Positions 7,933 through 14,832 of a stretch of 18,354 bases of DNA are shown one piece after another. The first letter of the stretch is position 1. Every line of letters starts with the position of its first letter. Source of the stretch: Myxococcales bacterium (GTDB lineage: Bacteria; Myxococcota; Myxococcia; Myxococcales; Myxococcaceae); the NCBI GenBank assembly GCA_003153055.1, contig PMBV01000372.1:770-19123 (forward strand), in the 5' to 3' direction. The position numbers were made by a program, and so were the translations under genes. The notes under the pieces are model-generated. The model ran no database searches. It was not told the origin of the DNA and saw nothing but the letters and a program-made list of their open reading frames with translations.

Positions 7933-9643
7933 ACGGGCCCTCGTGGCAGCCGTAGCAACCGATGCGCTCGCCCTTCTTCACCACCACCTTGACCCCGTCC
8001 TCGACGGTGAAGGTCCGGTCGGCGAACGCCCGGGACAGGGCAGTGCCCTTGAGGTCGAGCCCGTGGCAGGGCTTGCAGCTCGCCCCTTGAGAGGTGGAGT
8101 ACCGGTAGTGCTTCTTCATCCACTTCGAGCTGTTGACGGGGTGCATCCCATGGGGGCCGTCGAGCGAGCTCGCGAGGCCGTCGCCGTGGCACGCCGAGCA
8201 CTCCCCGAGAAAGCCCCCGTGCCCCTGGAGCTCGGTGGGAGCCACGGAGTCGTTCGTCTCCGGCTCGCGGTTGCTCCACAGGGCGTGAGTGCTCCCGTGG
8301 CAGCCCTCGCAGGCGATGCCGCCGTGTCCCTTGCTGGCGCGGAACTGCCTGCTGGGCTCTTCGGCGAAGCGCTGGTTGGCTGAGCGGATCGGCGAGGCCG
8401 ACGGGTCGCCCGTGCGGTACGCGGTGAGGAAGCGCAAGCCGGAGGAGTCCATCGGCGCGAGCGCGGTGAGGTGGCTCTTCGCGTCGCCGGTGTGGCACGA
8501 CTGGCACCGGGGGACGTCGACCCACGGGCGGCGCGGAGCGCGGTCGGCGGCTCCGTCGAGGCTCCCTCCGTCCAAAAGCGGCGAGGCGCCCCCGACGGCC
8601 GCCATTCCACCATGGCAGTTTTGACAATCAACCGTGTCGGTCATCGCGCCGCGGAGGCACTGGGTGCGCGCTCCTGGGTGACATTGGTAGCAGGCCTGCT
8701 GGCTCGGGGGCGGAGGCGTCTTCCCCGGGCCGACCGGCGCGTCGACGAGCCCTGGCTGTTGGATGGCCTTGGAGTGGAAGGCGTGCATCACCGCCGACAT
8801 CGACCGTCGGTCCCTCTGCTCGGCTGTCGGCCCCGCCCCTGAAAGATCGAGCGCGACAGAGTAGTGGCAGCGCGCGCACAGCACCGGAAGGGAGGAGGCG
8901 AGCCGAGTCCCCTCGTCGAGATCATGGAGGAGGATGATGTTCTTCCGGGCCTGGACCTCGAGATCCGCGTCGTCGGCCCAGCGCACGCCGGCGTCGCTCG
9001 CCGCGGCCTTCCCGGTGGCGTGACAGTTGCTGCAGCTCGTCTCGTCGGACACCGGGAGCACCGTGTCGACCGAGCCCAAGAGGCGGTTGGTCGCCACGTC
9101 GTAAGCCGACACGCGCACCAAGGGGTAGAAGTTCGTCCGCCCCTTGTCATCGGTGGGCGTCACCGGGATGCCCTCGGCCCGGAACATTCCCAGCGCGGGG
9201 CTCCAGGTGAAACCGGGAGGGTCCGAGGCGGGGGCATCGGCCGGCATGTACAGGCCCTTGAGGCCCTGGCCGGGAGCGAGGCTCACGCCGAAGAGCTGCG
9301 CGGCGTACTTCCAGAAGTCCGTCTTCGCCGAGCTCTTGCTGTTGATGGAGCCGGCCCTGTCGGCCACTGGAACGTACGTCAGACGAACGGTCGTGCCGTC
9401 GAGGCGAGTGGCCTTGCCGCTCGGGTCGCTCTTCACCACTTGGGCGTTCACCACGTTGTACGGAGGCAGGATGGAGAAGACCGAGAAGGTCTTGTCGATG
9501 CAGTGCATCCCGAGGTCGTTGTTGGCGAGGACCTGGTAGCCGGTCTCGTTTGCTCGAAGCGGTTGGCCTCTCCTGTTGGCCGTGAGGTCGGCCACGCCAC
9601 AGCCCGCCATCAGGAGGAGGAACGAAGGTGAAGTGAATCTCAT
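7931..9643 (-). CDS. Nonaheme c-type cytochrome lipoprotein
   Basis: This exported electron-transfer protein has 570 residues. A signal peptide ends in LLMAGC (Cys15), a lipobox. Residues 30-200 form a heme-free domain that begins with a motif containing NNDLGMHC, seen in multiheme cytochromes of Geobacter and myxobacteria. Nine CxxCH heme-attachment sites follow, starting at Cys204, 256, 318, 340, 380, 445, 482, 523 and 563; the last is three residues from the end. Extra histidines (for example HAFHSK, GPHGMHP, MKKHYRY) could be distal ligands. It lies 57 bp downstream of the sCache gene in the same direction, so the two may be co-transcribed. The redox partner is unknown. c-type maturation genes are not in the window. 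No clear Shine-Dalgarno sequence is seen before the ATG. Confidence 0.85.
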   Translation of the reverse strand: MRFTSPSFLLLMAGCGVADLTANRRGQPLRANETGYQVLANNDLGMHCIDKTFSVFSILPPYNVVNAQVVKSDPSGKATRLDGTTVRLTYVPVADRAGSINSKSSAKTDFWKYAAQLFGVSLAPGQGLKGLYMPADAPASDPPGFTWSPALGMFRAEGIPVTPTDDKGRTNFYPLVRVSAYDVATNRLLGSVDTVLPVSDETSCSNCHATGKAAASDAGVRWADDADLEVQARKNIILLHDLDEGTRLASSLPVLCARCHYSVALDLSGAGPTAEQRDRRSMSAVMHAFHSKAIQQPGLVDAPVGPGKTPPPPSQQACYQCHPGARTQCLRGAMTDTVDCQNCHGGMAAVGGASPLLDGGSLDGAADRAPRRPWVDVPRCQSCHTGDAKSHLTALAPMDSSGLRFLTAYRTGDPSASPIRSANQRFAEEPSRQFRASKGHGGIACEGCHGSTHALWSNREPETNDSVAPTELQGHGGFLGECSACHGDGLASSLDGPHGMHPVNSSKWMKKHYRYSTSQGASCKPCHGLDLKGTALSRAFADRTFTVEDGVKVVVKKGERIGCYGCHEGP

Positions 9644-9700
9644 GGGGGACCGGCGCTCGGCGCAGCATAGAGCGAGTTCGGTCGGGCGGCACGAGGTCCG

Positions 9701-10162
9701 TCAGGGCGTCGGCTTCGCCCGGTACGTCCCGGAGCCGATGAAGTGGTCGCCGATCTTCTGGATGTAGCTCGTCTTCGGCTCGACGGCGCCGGTCTTTGGG
9801 TTCTTGAACTGGTAGTCGATCCACCCGTTCTTCTGCGTCTTGGCGAGCTGAATCATCTCCCGAAACACGAACTTGCCATCGGCGGACTTCCAGTCGAGCA
9901 TGTTGGTGCCGACGAGCTTCGCGTCACCTCCGTGCGCCAGGCACTTGCCGGTGAAGTCGAAGACGAAGACGTACAGCTCCCCGTCGACGAAGCCTCCCGC
10001 GCGGTCGCTGAACGCGGCCAGCGCCTTCTCCGTGCCGTGAAGCTTCTCGTACTGGACCGCCTTGTCCACCATGGCCATGGTCCGGTCGTCCCCGGTATCG
10101 GCGAACGCCGGCAAGACGGCGAAGGAAAGGGCGAGCGCTGCAGCCGGGCATGGGATTTTCAT
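9701..10162 (-). CDS. Secreted single-Cache (sCache) domain protein
   Basis: The protein has 153 residues. A signal peptide with cleavage near AFA-D (residue 21) is followed by one extracytoplasmic Cache domain. YEKLHGTEKALAAFSDRAGG, the strand ELYVFVFDFTGKCLAHGGD, and NGWIDYQFKNPKTG with the later KTSYIQKIGDHFIGSGTY fit the Cache_2-type pattern used by chemoreceptors and histidine kinases to bind small ligands. Here there is no membrane helix or signalling domain after it, so it acts as a free periplasmic protein. GGGAG lies 3 nt before the ATG, within GAGGGAG. It is followed 57 bp later by the nonaheme cytochrome. A ligand-binding partner for that cytochrome is an inference. Confidence 0.8.
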   Translation of the reverse strand: MKIPCPAAALALSFAVLPAFADTGDDRTMAMVDKAVQYEKLHGTEKALAAFSDRAGGFVDGELYVFVFDFTGKCLAHGGDAKLVGTNMLDWKSADGKFVFREMIQLAKTQKNGWIDYQFKNPKTGAVEPKTSYIQKIGDHFIGSGTYRAKPTP

Positions 10163-10365
10163 GGGCTCCCTCGTGAATAAGTCGATGCCGCATGGCAGGC
10201 GGGGATGGGGGGCTACTAGAGCTCACGGTCGCGCTGACCCGAAGGTGTCGTTCCCATGCAGAGGGGATCTATCAGCCTGTGCGCCTTGACGCCCGCGACT
10301 CCGCCCGACAAGCCTCCGGCCCCGTACCTCCGCCGTTGAAGCCTGCGCCGCCCCCGGAGGAGTGC
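10163..10365. other. Intergenic spacer upstream of the sCache gene
   Basis: This 203-bp spacer lies between the end of the HNH nuclease gene and the start of the sCache gene. It should carry the promoter of the sCache/cytochrome pair. No confident promoter, hairpin with T-run, or small gene was found in it. Confidence 0.4.
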
Positions 10366-11043
10366 TCAGTTCACCATCGCTTCGATGACGCCCAACATCT
10401 CCGGGGCAGCCTTCGTGCCCGGGGCCCACCATCTCGGCAGGAAGTCGCGCCACGCGGCCTTGCCCCAAGGCCCATTCGGCTTCGTCTTGCGGAACATGTG
10501 CCGAAACGCCTTCCAGGCCTCTTCCCTCAGCGCCGGAAGATCGCCGGAGTTCAGCTCCAGGGTCTCCTCTACGTCGACGCGCAGAGCGGCGTCGTCAGAA
10601 GTGATGTACAGCCCCTGGGCGCCATCGCGACGCTCGTACCGCAATCGCCTGATCGAGGCTTCCATCGAAGGATCGACGGTCAGCGCGCCTTGACCTTGTG
10701 CGGCGTCGCAGGTCCAGTAACGCCCGTTTGAGCGCTGGCCACCGTCGCACGAGCCGAACAAGTTGCTCCATGCCAGCGCTCGAGCCGAGTCCACGCCAAT
10801 GGGCGTTCGGTGGGCGATCTTCATGGTTGGCTCGCCGCGCCCATCCCTCGCGTTCTCATCGATTCGACGCATGCAGAAGACGCACAGCCGCGCTTGGTCG
10901 GTGGCAAGGCGAGCGCGCAGTTCTGCTTTGTCGAGCTGGTCAAACGCTGTCCGGGCCGCGCTTGAGCTTTCGATTTCAGTGGTTGGCGCGCACCGAAGCG
11001 CGGTCAGGCTCGGCGGCTCCGCGCCCTTGCGTACCCATCTCAT
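10366..11043 (-). CDS. ptuB: HNH endonuclease, PtuB-like (Septu / retron-associated family)
   Basis: This nuclease subunit of 225 residues is predicted to cleave DNA or RNA when triggered by its ATPase partner. The order fits the TIGR02646-type HNH family: an N-terminal basic P-x-x-L-T-x-x-R segment (10-17), then LCVFCMRR (Cys54/Cys57), KIAHRTP (His78), AWSNLFGSC (Asn94, Cys99), YWTCD (Cys112), and LTVDP (121-125). The C-x-x-C and second cysteine pair would hold zinc, while His78 and Asn94 are the HNH core. The usual HIEH box reads KIAH here, so the residue before and the acidic residue within it differ. Its ATG overlaps the ATPase stop (ATGA, 4 nt), as expected for a two-protein complex. No reverse transcriptase is nearby, so a retron is not supported. 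The role is by analogy with Septu. Confidence 0.72.
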   Translation of the reverse strand: MRWVRKGAEPPSLTALRCAPTTEIESSSAARTAFDQLDKAELRARLATDQARLCVFCMRRIDENARDGRGEPTMKIAHRTPIGVDSARALAWSNLFGSCDGGQRSNGRYWTCDAAQGQGALTVDPSMEASIRRLRYERRDGAQGLYITSDDAALRVDVEETLELNSGDLPALREEAWKAFRHMFRKTKPNGPWGKAAWRDFLPRWWAPGTKAAPEMLGVIEAMVN

Positions 11044-12290
11044 CGATGGGTCTCCACGCCGTCCTCGGGGGGCAGCAGTTGCTCGAGGAAGAACACGTCA
11101 GGGTCTTCGCCCTCGATCATGGCCCGCAGCTCGCCCACGAGCCGTCGAGCCTCAGCGTTGCGACCCTCGTCGACGGCGTCGCGAAGCGCGTTGAGCTTCG
11201 TTGCTGTCTCCGGCGGGCGCCCCGGATCGGCGAACGCCGCCTCGAGGATTCGGTTCGTGTCTCGACGCCACGTGCCGCGCGTGAGCGGGCGCTGCTCGAA
11301 GCCATCGAGGAGACGCACGCTTTCCGCGTGAACCGACGAGAGCACCTGCGGGGAGTGCGTGCTGACCACGAACTGCGTGTTGGGGAACACCTCCCGCAAG
11401 CGCGGGAGAATGGTGCGCTGCAGCCCTGGGTGAAGGTGCAGTTCGAGTTCGTCGATCAGCACGACGGCCTCCTGCTGGAGCGGATCGTCGGCACCTGGCG
11501 AAGCAAGGACCATGCGTCGCGCGAGGTCGCCGACCATCGCCAGGACGCACTTCTCTCCGTCAGAGAGCTGCGCGACATCGAGGCGCACACCTCTATACAG
11601 CAGTGTCATCTTCTGCGGCCGGCGCTCGACCCGAAGCTCTGAAGAGCCGGGGAACAACGCCTCGATCGCCTGTCGGATGCGCGGGAGTCGAGACCTCTCA
11701 GCCGCAGGTGTTTCGCTGAGGACCGCCTGCTCGTTGAAGAGGTCCTCTTCTTCTCGAAACCACTCGAAGAACCCACGAAAGTTGCTCGCACCACCCTCGA
11801 GCGCGCCCTCGTAGGCGCTCACCGCGTTGAACTCGTGCGGCGTGCGGATGCGGGCTGGAATGTCGAGTGCACTTCGGTTCGTCGGGAAATACACAGCGAG
11901 CGGGAGTTGCGGAGTCCCTCCAGCGATTGAACTCTGCGCAGCCACGATGGGAGCGTCGAGTGCTTTGAGTTCGTTCACCTGAGTCCTCGGGTGTCCAGGC
12001 AGGGCGGTGACCACAGTCCATGTCGCAACCTGGCCCCCGAGTTCCGCCGAGAGCGTAACCGACGCGCCGTGGCCGCCGACCCGCACGTCGCCCGGCATCA
12101 GCGAGGTGCCCCTGGGGCGGCCAGAGGATACTCCCGTGGTAAGCCATGTCAGCATGAGCGCCGCAGCGTCGAGGAGAGAGGTCTTCCCCGCGCCGTTGAC
12201 GCCGACGAGTACCGTCACTTCGCGCCCGAACTCGAGGTCGAGTTGCTCGAAGCCGCGAAAGTCCACGAGGGTGAGCTTGGAGAGTCGCAT
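11040..12290 (-). CDS. ptuA: SMC/ABC-type AAA ATPase, PtuA-like
   Basis: This ATPase of 416 residues resembles PtuA, the sensor/scaffold of Septu defence. The N-terminus RLSKLTLVDFRGFEQLDLEF is typical of the RecF/OLD/SMC-like group. Walker A is GVNGAGKTS (30-38), the ABC signature LSDGE is at 242-246, Walker B is VVLIDELELHLHP (276-288), and the H-loop is STHSPQ (310-315). A C-terminal helical tail (LNALRDAVDEGRNAEARRL) matches PtuA-type ATPases. There is no TOPRIM domain, so OLD nucleases are excluded. The frame is open to 12485, but the start at 12290 puts the RecF-like motif at the N-terminus and no Shine-Dalgarno is seen. By-eye counts suggest lower GC (36-37 of 60 bases in two lines) than many neighbours, which hints at transfer. 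The pair with the HNH gene is clear; the Septu label is inference. Confidence 0.75.
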   Translation of the reverse strand: MRLSKLTLVDFRGFEQLDLEFGREVTVLVGVNGAGKTSLLDAAALMLTWLTTGVSSGRPRGTSLMPGDVRVGGHGASVTLSAELGGQVATWTVVTALPGHPRTQVNELKALDAPIVAAQSSIAGGTPQLPLAVYFPTNRSALDIPARIRTPHEFNAVSAYEGALEGGASNFRGFFEWFREEEDLFNEQAVLSETPAAERSRLPRIRQAIEALFPGSSELRVERRPQKMTLLYRGVRLDVAQLSDGEKCVLAMVGDLARRMVLASPGADDPLQQEAVVLIDELELHLHPGLQRTILPRLREVFPNTQFVVSTHSPQVLSSVHAESVRLLDGFEQRPLTRGTWRRDTNRILEAAFADPGRPPETATKLNALRDAVDEGRNAEARRLVGELRAMIEGEDPDVFFLEQLLPPEDGVETHR

Positions 12291-12544
12291 GGCGATTGGC
12301 CGACCATATACACCTGGTGGCCCAATGCCACTTCGACCCATGGAGCGCGAGTACTTGATCGAGCGTTGTCCCGAGGCCCCGGCGGTGGTACTCCCGATGG
12401 CGCTGAGCCACCCGACGCCTCGATTGCGGCCGCCTCCCCGGCCATAGAGCGTTCGAGGGTCCTTGAGCACCTCCGCCCGAGCCAACAGGCGGAAGTACCC
12501 GGGCTCCTCGACGGCGAAGTTCGGTCAGCCCGTGCACGCGCCGG
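12291..12544. other. Spacer between the TIR-FHA gene and the PtuA-like gene
   Basis: These 254 bp hold no recognised gene or RNA. The minus-strand frame of the ATPase stays open to 12485 but the extra 65 residues look like no domain. A TATATG lies on the minus strand at 12310-12305, 15 bp before the ATPase start, and is the only AT-rich patch. If it is a -10 box the message would be nearly leaderless, but no convincing -35 was seen. Confidence 0.4.
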
Positions 12545-13777
12545 CTACGCCGGGCCACCCTCCTCCGGCGGCGAGGCCCCGCCCGGCACGAAGCCACGGG
12601 CCGGAAACGAAGGATTCTCGACCGACGCGATCACCTCGCCGGTGGAGAGGCGCGCGCGTCCAAGCGTGAACACCTGAGGTTCGTAGCCGGGGGGCAACGC
12701 CTCCGCAGCGATCCAGGTCTCCCAGGTCTCCTGAGGACGCAGCCTCTTGGGAAGTGGGCGGGTGGGCTCGAGGACGTGGAGCTGGGGAGCGCACTCGAAC
12801 CAGACGTGCGTCACCTCCACGACCTCCGTGCTGGATGCGTTGGTGAGGTTGATGAAGAAGTGAGGGCGAACGTCTCCCTCGAAGAAGACTCTGTGGACAA
12901 GAACCCGAAGGTCCTCCGACCCAGGTGACCGGGCGGGTGGCGGATCGCCACCTGCGGCGCGGTACACCAGGATGATGTCGCCCATGTGGATGTGATCGCC
13001 GTCGCGCAGCGACTGTCGCCCGACCACGTGGCGACCGTTCACGTAGGTGCCGTTGGAGGACCCGAGGTCTTCGACCGCGTACCCGCCCGCTTCTCGAACC
13101 AGCTGGAAGTGGTACTTCGACACCCTGTTCGAAGCGAGGTGAAGGTCGCAGGACGTGGACCGACCAGCCAGGAATCGATCCTTGCCGAGACTCCAGGTCG
13201 TGCCCTTCATCGGCCCGCTCACGAGCTCCAGCACCGGTTTCCGCTCGCCCGCCTGGACCAGAGGGAGCGCCTCTGCGCGCTCCACCGATTCCGGCTCCGG
13301 GCGCGCCGCCGCCGCGTGGGCAGCGACCCACGGCTCGATCGCGCGGATGACGTCGTCGGCGTGACGACCAAAGTCGCGCCCGGGGTCGACGGCGATCGCG
13401 TTCCGGAACGCCAGCGCGCGCAGGCTCTCGGGCAGCTCCTCTGGAGCCGGAATCTTCGCGGTGCCGATCAGCAGCGGGAGCACCGGGATGGCATGCGCGA
13501 GCGCCGTCTCGAGCTCAACCCGGACAGAGTCGCGGGGATCGTCGAGTCGCACCACTCCCTCGGAGGTCTTCCGCCACCAGGGCCCGATGATCGCCACGAC
13601 GGCGGCGGCGCGGGCGATGGCGCCCACCAGGAAGGTCCGGAAGTCCGCGCCAAAGGGGACCGAGTCCAGGTCGATGAGGACGGCGCCTTCGCCGAAGCGC
13701 GCCCGCAGTCGGTCGCAGACGCGACCCGCGAAGCCGATCGCCTCGTCGCGCCGATAGGAGATCACGACCTCGTGCAT
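12545..13777 (-). CDS. TIR-FHA-beta-domain signalling protein
   Basis: This soluble protein of 410 residues has three parts. Residues 2-150 are a TIR domain: VVISYRRDEA, then ARFGEGAVLIDLDSVPFG, VVAIIGPWW, and SVRVELETALAHAIPVLPLL, with Glu88 in the position of the NADase glutamate. Residues about 182-273 are a complete FHA domain with GRSTSCDL (205-212), SKYHF (220-224) and SSNGTYVNG (240-248), the usual phosphothreonine-binding elements. Residues 285-395 form a beta domain (HFFINLTNASS, VTHVWFE, RPLPKRLRP) that I have seen as a separate domain in other bacteria but cannot name. The ATG at 13777 is chosen because the longer open frame runs into the LysR gene. It lies 71 bp after LysR and 254 bp before the PtuA-like gene, on the same strand. 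Bacterial TIRs often deplete NAD+ on infection; that activity here is inference. Confidence 0.85.
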   Translation of the reverse strand: MHEVVISYRRDEAIGFAGRVCDRLRARFGEGAVLIDLDSVPFGADFRTFLVGAIARAAAVVAIIGPWWRKTSEGVVRLDDPRDSVRVELETALAHAIPVLPLLIGTAKIPAPEELPESLRALAFRNAIAVDPGRDFGRHADDVIRAIEPWVAAHAAAARPEPESVERAEALPLVQAGERKPVLELVSGPMKGTTWSLGKDRFLAGRSTSCDLHLASNRVSKYHFQLVREAGGYAVEDLGSSNGTYVNGRHVVGRQSLRDGDHIHMGDIILVYRAAGGDPPPARSPGSEDLRVLVHRVFFEGDVRPHFFINLTNASSTEVVEVTHVWFECAPQLHVLEPTRPLPKRLRPQETWETWIAAEALPPGYEPQVFTLGRARLSTGEVIASVENPSFPARGFVPGGASPPEEGGPA

Positions 13778-13848
13778 GCGGGCCCCCGCGAAACCTACCA
13801 CACGGGCCCCAGGGCTTCGGCGCTCAAGGAGAGAGAGAAGGGGCGGCC

Positions 13849-14760
13849 TCACGGGCCCTTCTGTCGGGGCTCCGCGAGCTTGGGAGGAATGGCTCGACGG
13901 AGGGCGCGGATGACGGCGACGATGGCGGGATGAGCCTCGGCCCCACGGCGGTAGGCGACCCGCGTCCGTCGGCTCATCGGCATCGGCGTCAAGGACACGC
14001 CCCGCGGGAGATGGGCGGTGGCCAGCTCGGGCACCAGCGACACTCCCTGGCCGGCGGCGACCAGCGCGAGCACCGTGGCGTACTCGTCGACCCGGTGCCG
14101 CACCTGGGGCTCGAAGCCGGCGGCCTGGCAGGCGCGAACCGTCATCGCGTGGCACAGCGTCCCGGGAGTGGCGACGATCCACGGGCTGTCCTTCCAGTCG
14201 GCGATGGACTCGCGCCGCGCCGCACGCCCCCTGGCCCACGCGAGATACATCGCCTCGCTGAACAACGGCTCGGTCGCGAGGCCGGGCAGCGCCGCCGCGG
14301 GCACGAAGTCGTATTCGTGAATGAGCGCCACGTCGAGCGCGCCCACCCGGAGCGCATCGGCCACCTGAGCGGGATCGATCTCCGAGACGAACGACTCCAG
14401 CGCGGGGCAGTCAGCGGCCAGCGCCTTCAGCGCCGCCGGGACGATGGCCTGCGCGGCGGTCGGGAACGTGCCGATCCGCAGCGGGCCCGAGGCGCCGTCG
14501 CGCGCCTCGGCGAGCTCGGCCTCGGCTCGCTCCAGGCGCTCGAGAATGGAGTCGGTGTGACGCACCAGCGCCCTGGCCGCCGGAGTGAGCGTCACCCTTC
14601 GGCCGGAGCGCTCGAGCAGCTCCACCCCCGCCTCGTCCTCGAGCGCGCTCAGCTGCTGAGACACCGCCGACGGCGTGTACGCCAATGCCTCGGCCACCGC
14701 AGCGATCGTCCCGCGGTGCGCCAGCTCTCGCAGGAGCCGGAGTCGTCGAACCTCGAGCAT
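13849..14760 (-). CDS. LysR-family transcriptional regulator
   Basis: This DNA-binding regulator has 303 residues when started at 14760. Residues about 2-60 form the winged helix-turn-helix (LRLLRELAHRGTIAAVAEAL, PSAVSQQLSALEDEAGVELL), followed by the linker helix and a ligand-binding domain from about 90 (GPLRIGTFPTAAQAIVPAAL) with DVALIHEYDF and GQGVSLVPELA. Two tandem ATG codons are possible. AAGGAGG ends only 1 nt before the ATG at 14763 but 4 nt before the one at 14760, so 14760 is preferred. It is divergent from the DapA-like gene with a short shared spacer, the classic LysR layout, so that gene is its likely target and a pathway metabolite its likely inducer. Effector not readable from sequence. 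Confidence 0.88.
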   Translation of the reverse strand: MLEVRRLRLLRELAHRGTIAAVAEALAYTPSAVSQQLSALEDEAGVELLERSGRRVTLTPAARALVRHTDSILERLERAEAELAEARDGASGPLRIGTFPTAAQAIVPAALKALAADCPALESFVSEIDPAQVADALRVGALDVALIHEYDFVPAAALPGLATEPLFSEAMYLAWARGRAARRESIADWKDSPWIVATPGTLCHAMTVRACQAAGFEPQVRHRVDEYATVLALVAAGQGVSLVPELATAHLPRGVSLTPMPMSRRTRVAYRRGAEAHPAIVAVIRALRRAIPPKLAEPRQKGP

Positions 14761-14763
14761 CAT

Positions 14764-14771
14764 TCCTCCTT
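14764..14771 (-). promoter_or_regulatory. Shine-Dalgarno sequence for the LysR gene
   Basis: On the minus strand the sequence is AAGGAGGA, a near-perfect match to the 16S rRNA tail. The first ATG (14763) follows with no usable spacing, so the second ATG (14760) is the likely start. This shifts the protein by one Met. Confidence 0.6.
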
Positions 14772-14797
14772 AGTAATAAGCGTACAAACGTGAACTA
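14771..14797. promoter_or_regulatory. Possible LysR operator in the divergent spacer
   Basis: The 72-bp spacer between the LysR and DapA-like genes is AT-richer than its surroundings and holds TAGT (14771-14774) and ACTA (14794-14797) as short inverted arms, with the small dyad CGT-ACAA-ACG (14781-14790) inside. LysR sites are usually T-N11-A dyads; this is only a weak match. Confidence 0.25.
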
Positions 14798-14832
14798 GAC
14801 CTGAAGCATGCCACGAGGCGAGGCTGCTCACC

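Noticed and set aside
10192..10731. A 179-codon plus-strand open frame.
   Set aside because: It runs antisense through the HNH nuclease gene, has no recognisable domain and no ribosome site.
10366..12290. A retron with PtuA/PtuB effectors.
   Set aside because: No reverse transcriptase is encoded anywhere in the window and no msr/msd-like structured RNA was seen, so the pair is treated as Septu-like.
12291..12485. A 65-residue N-terminal extension of the PtuA-like ATPase.
   Set aside because: The family starts directly at the RLSKLTLVDFRGF segment; the extension has no domain-like features and no ribosome site.
13778..14239. A 154-residue N-terminal extension of the TIR-FHA protein.
   Set aside because: It would run into the LysR gene on the same strand out of frame, and the TIR domain begins immediately at the chosen ATG.
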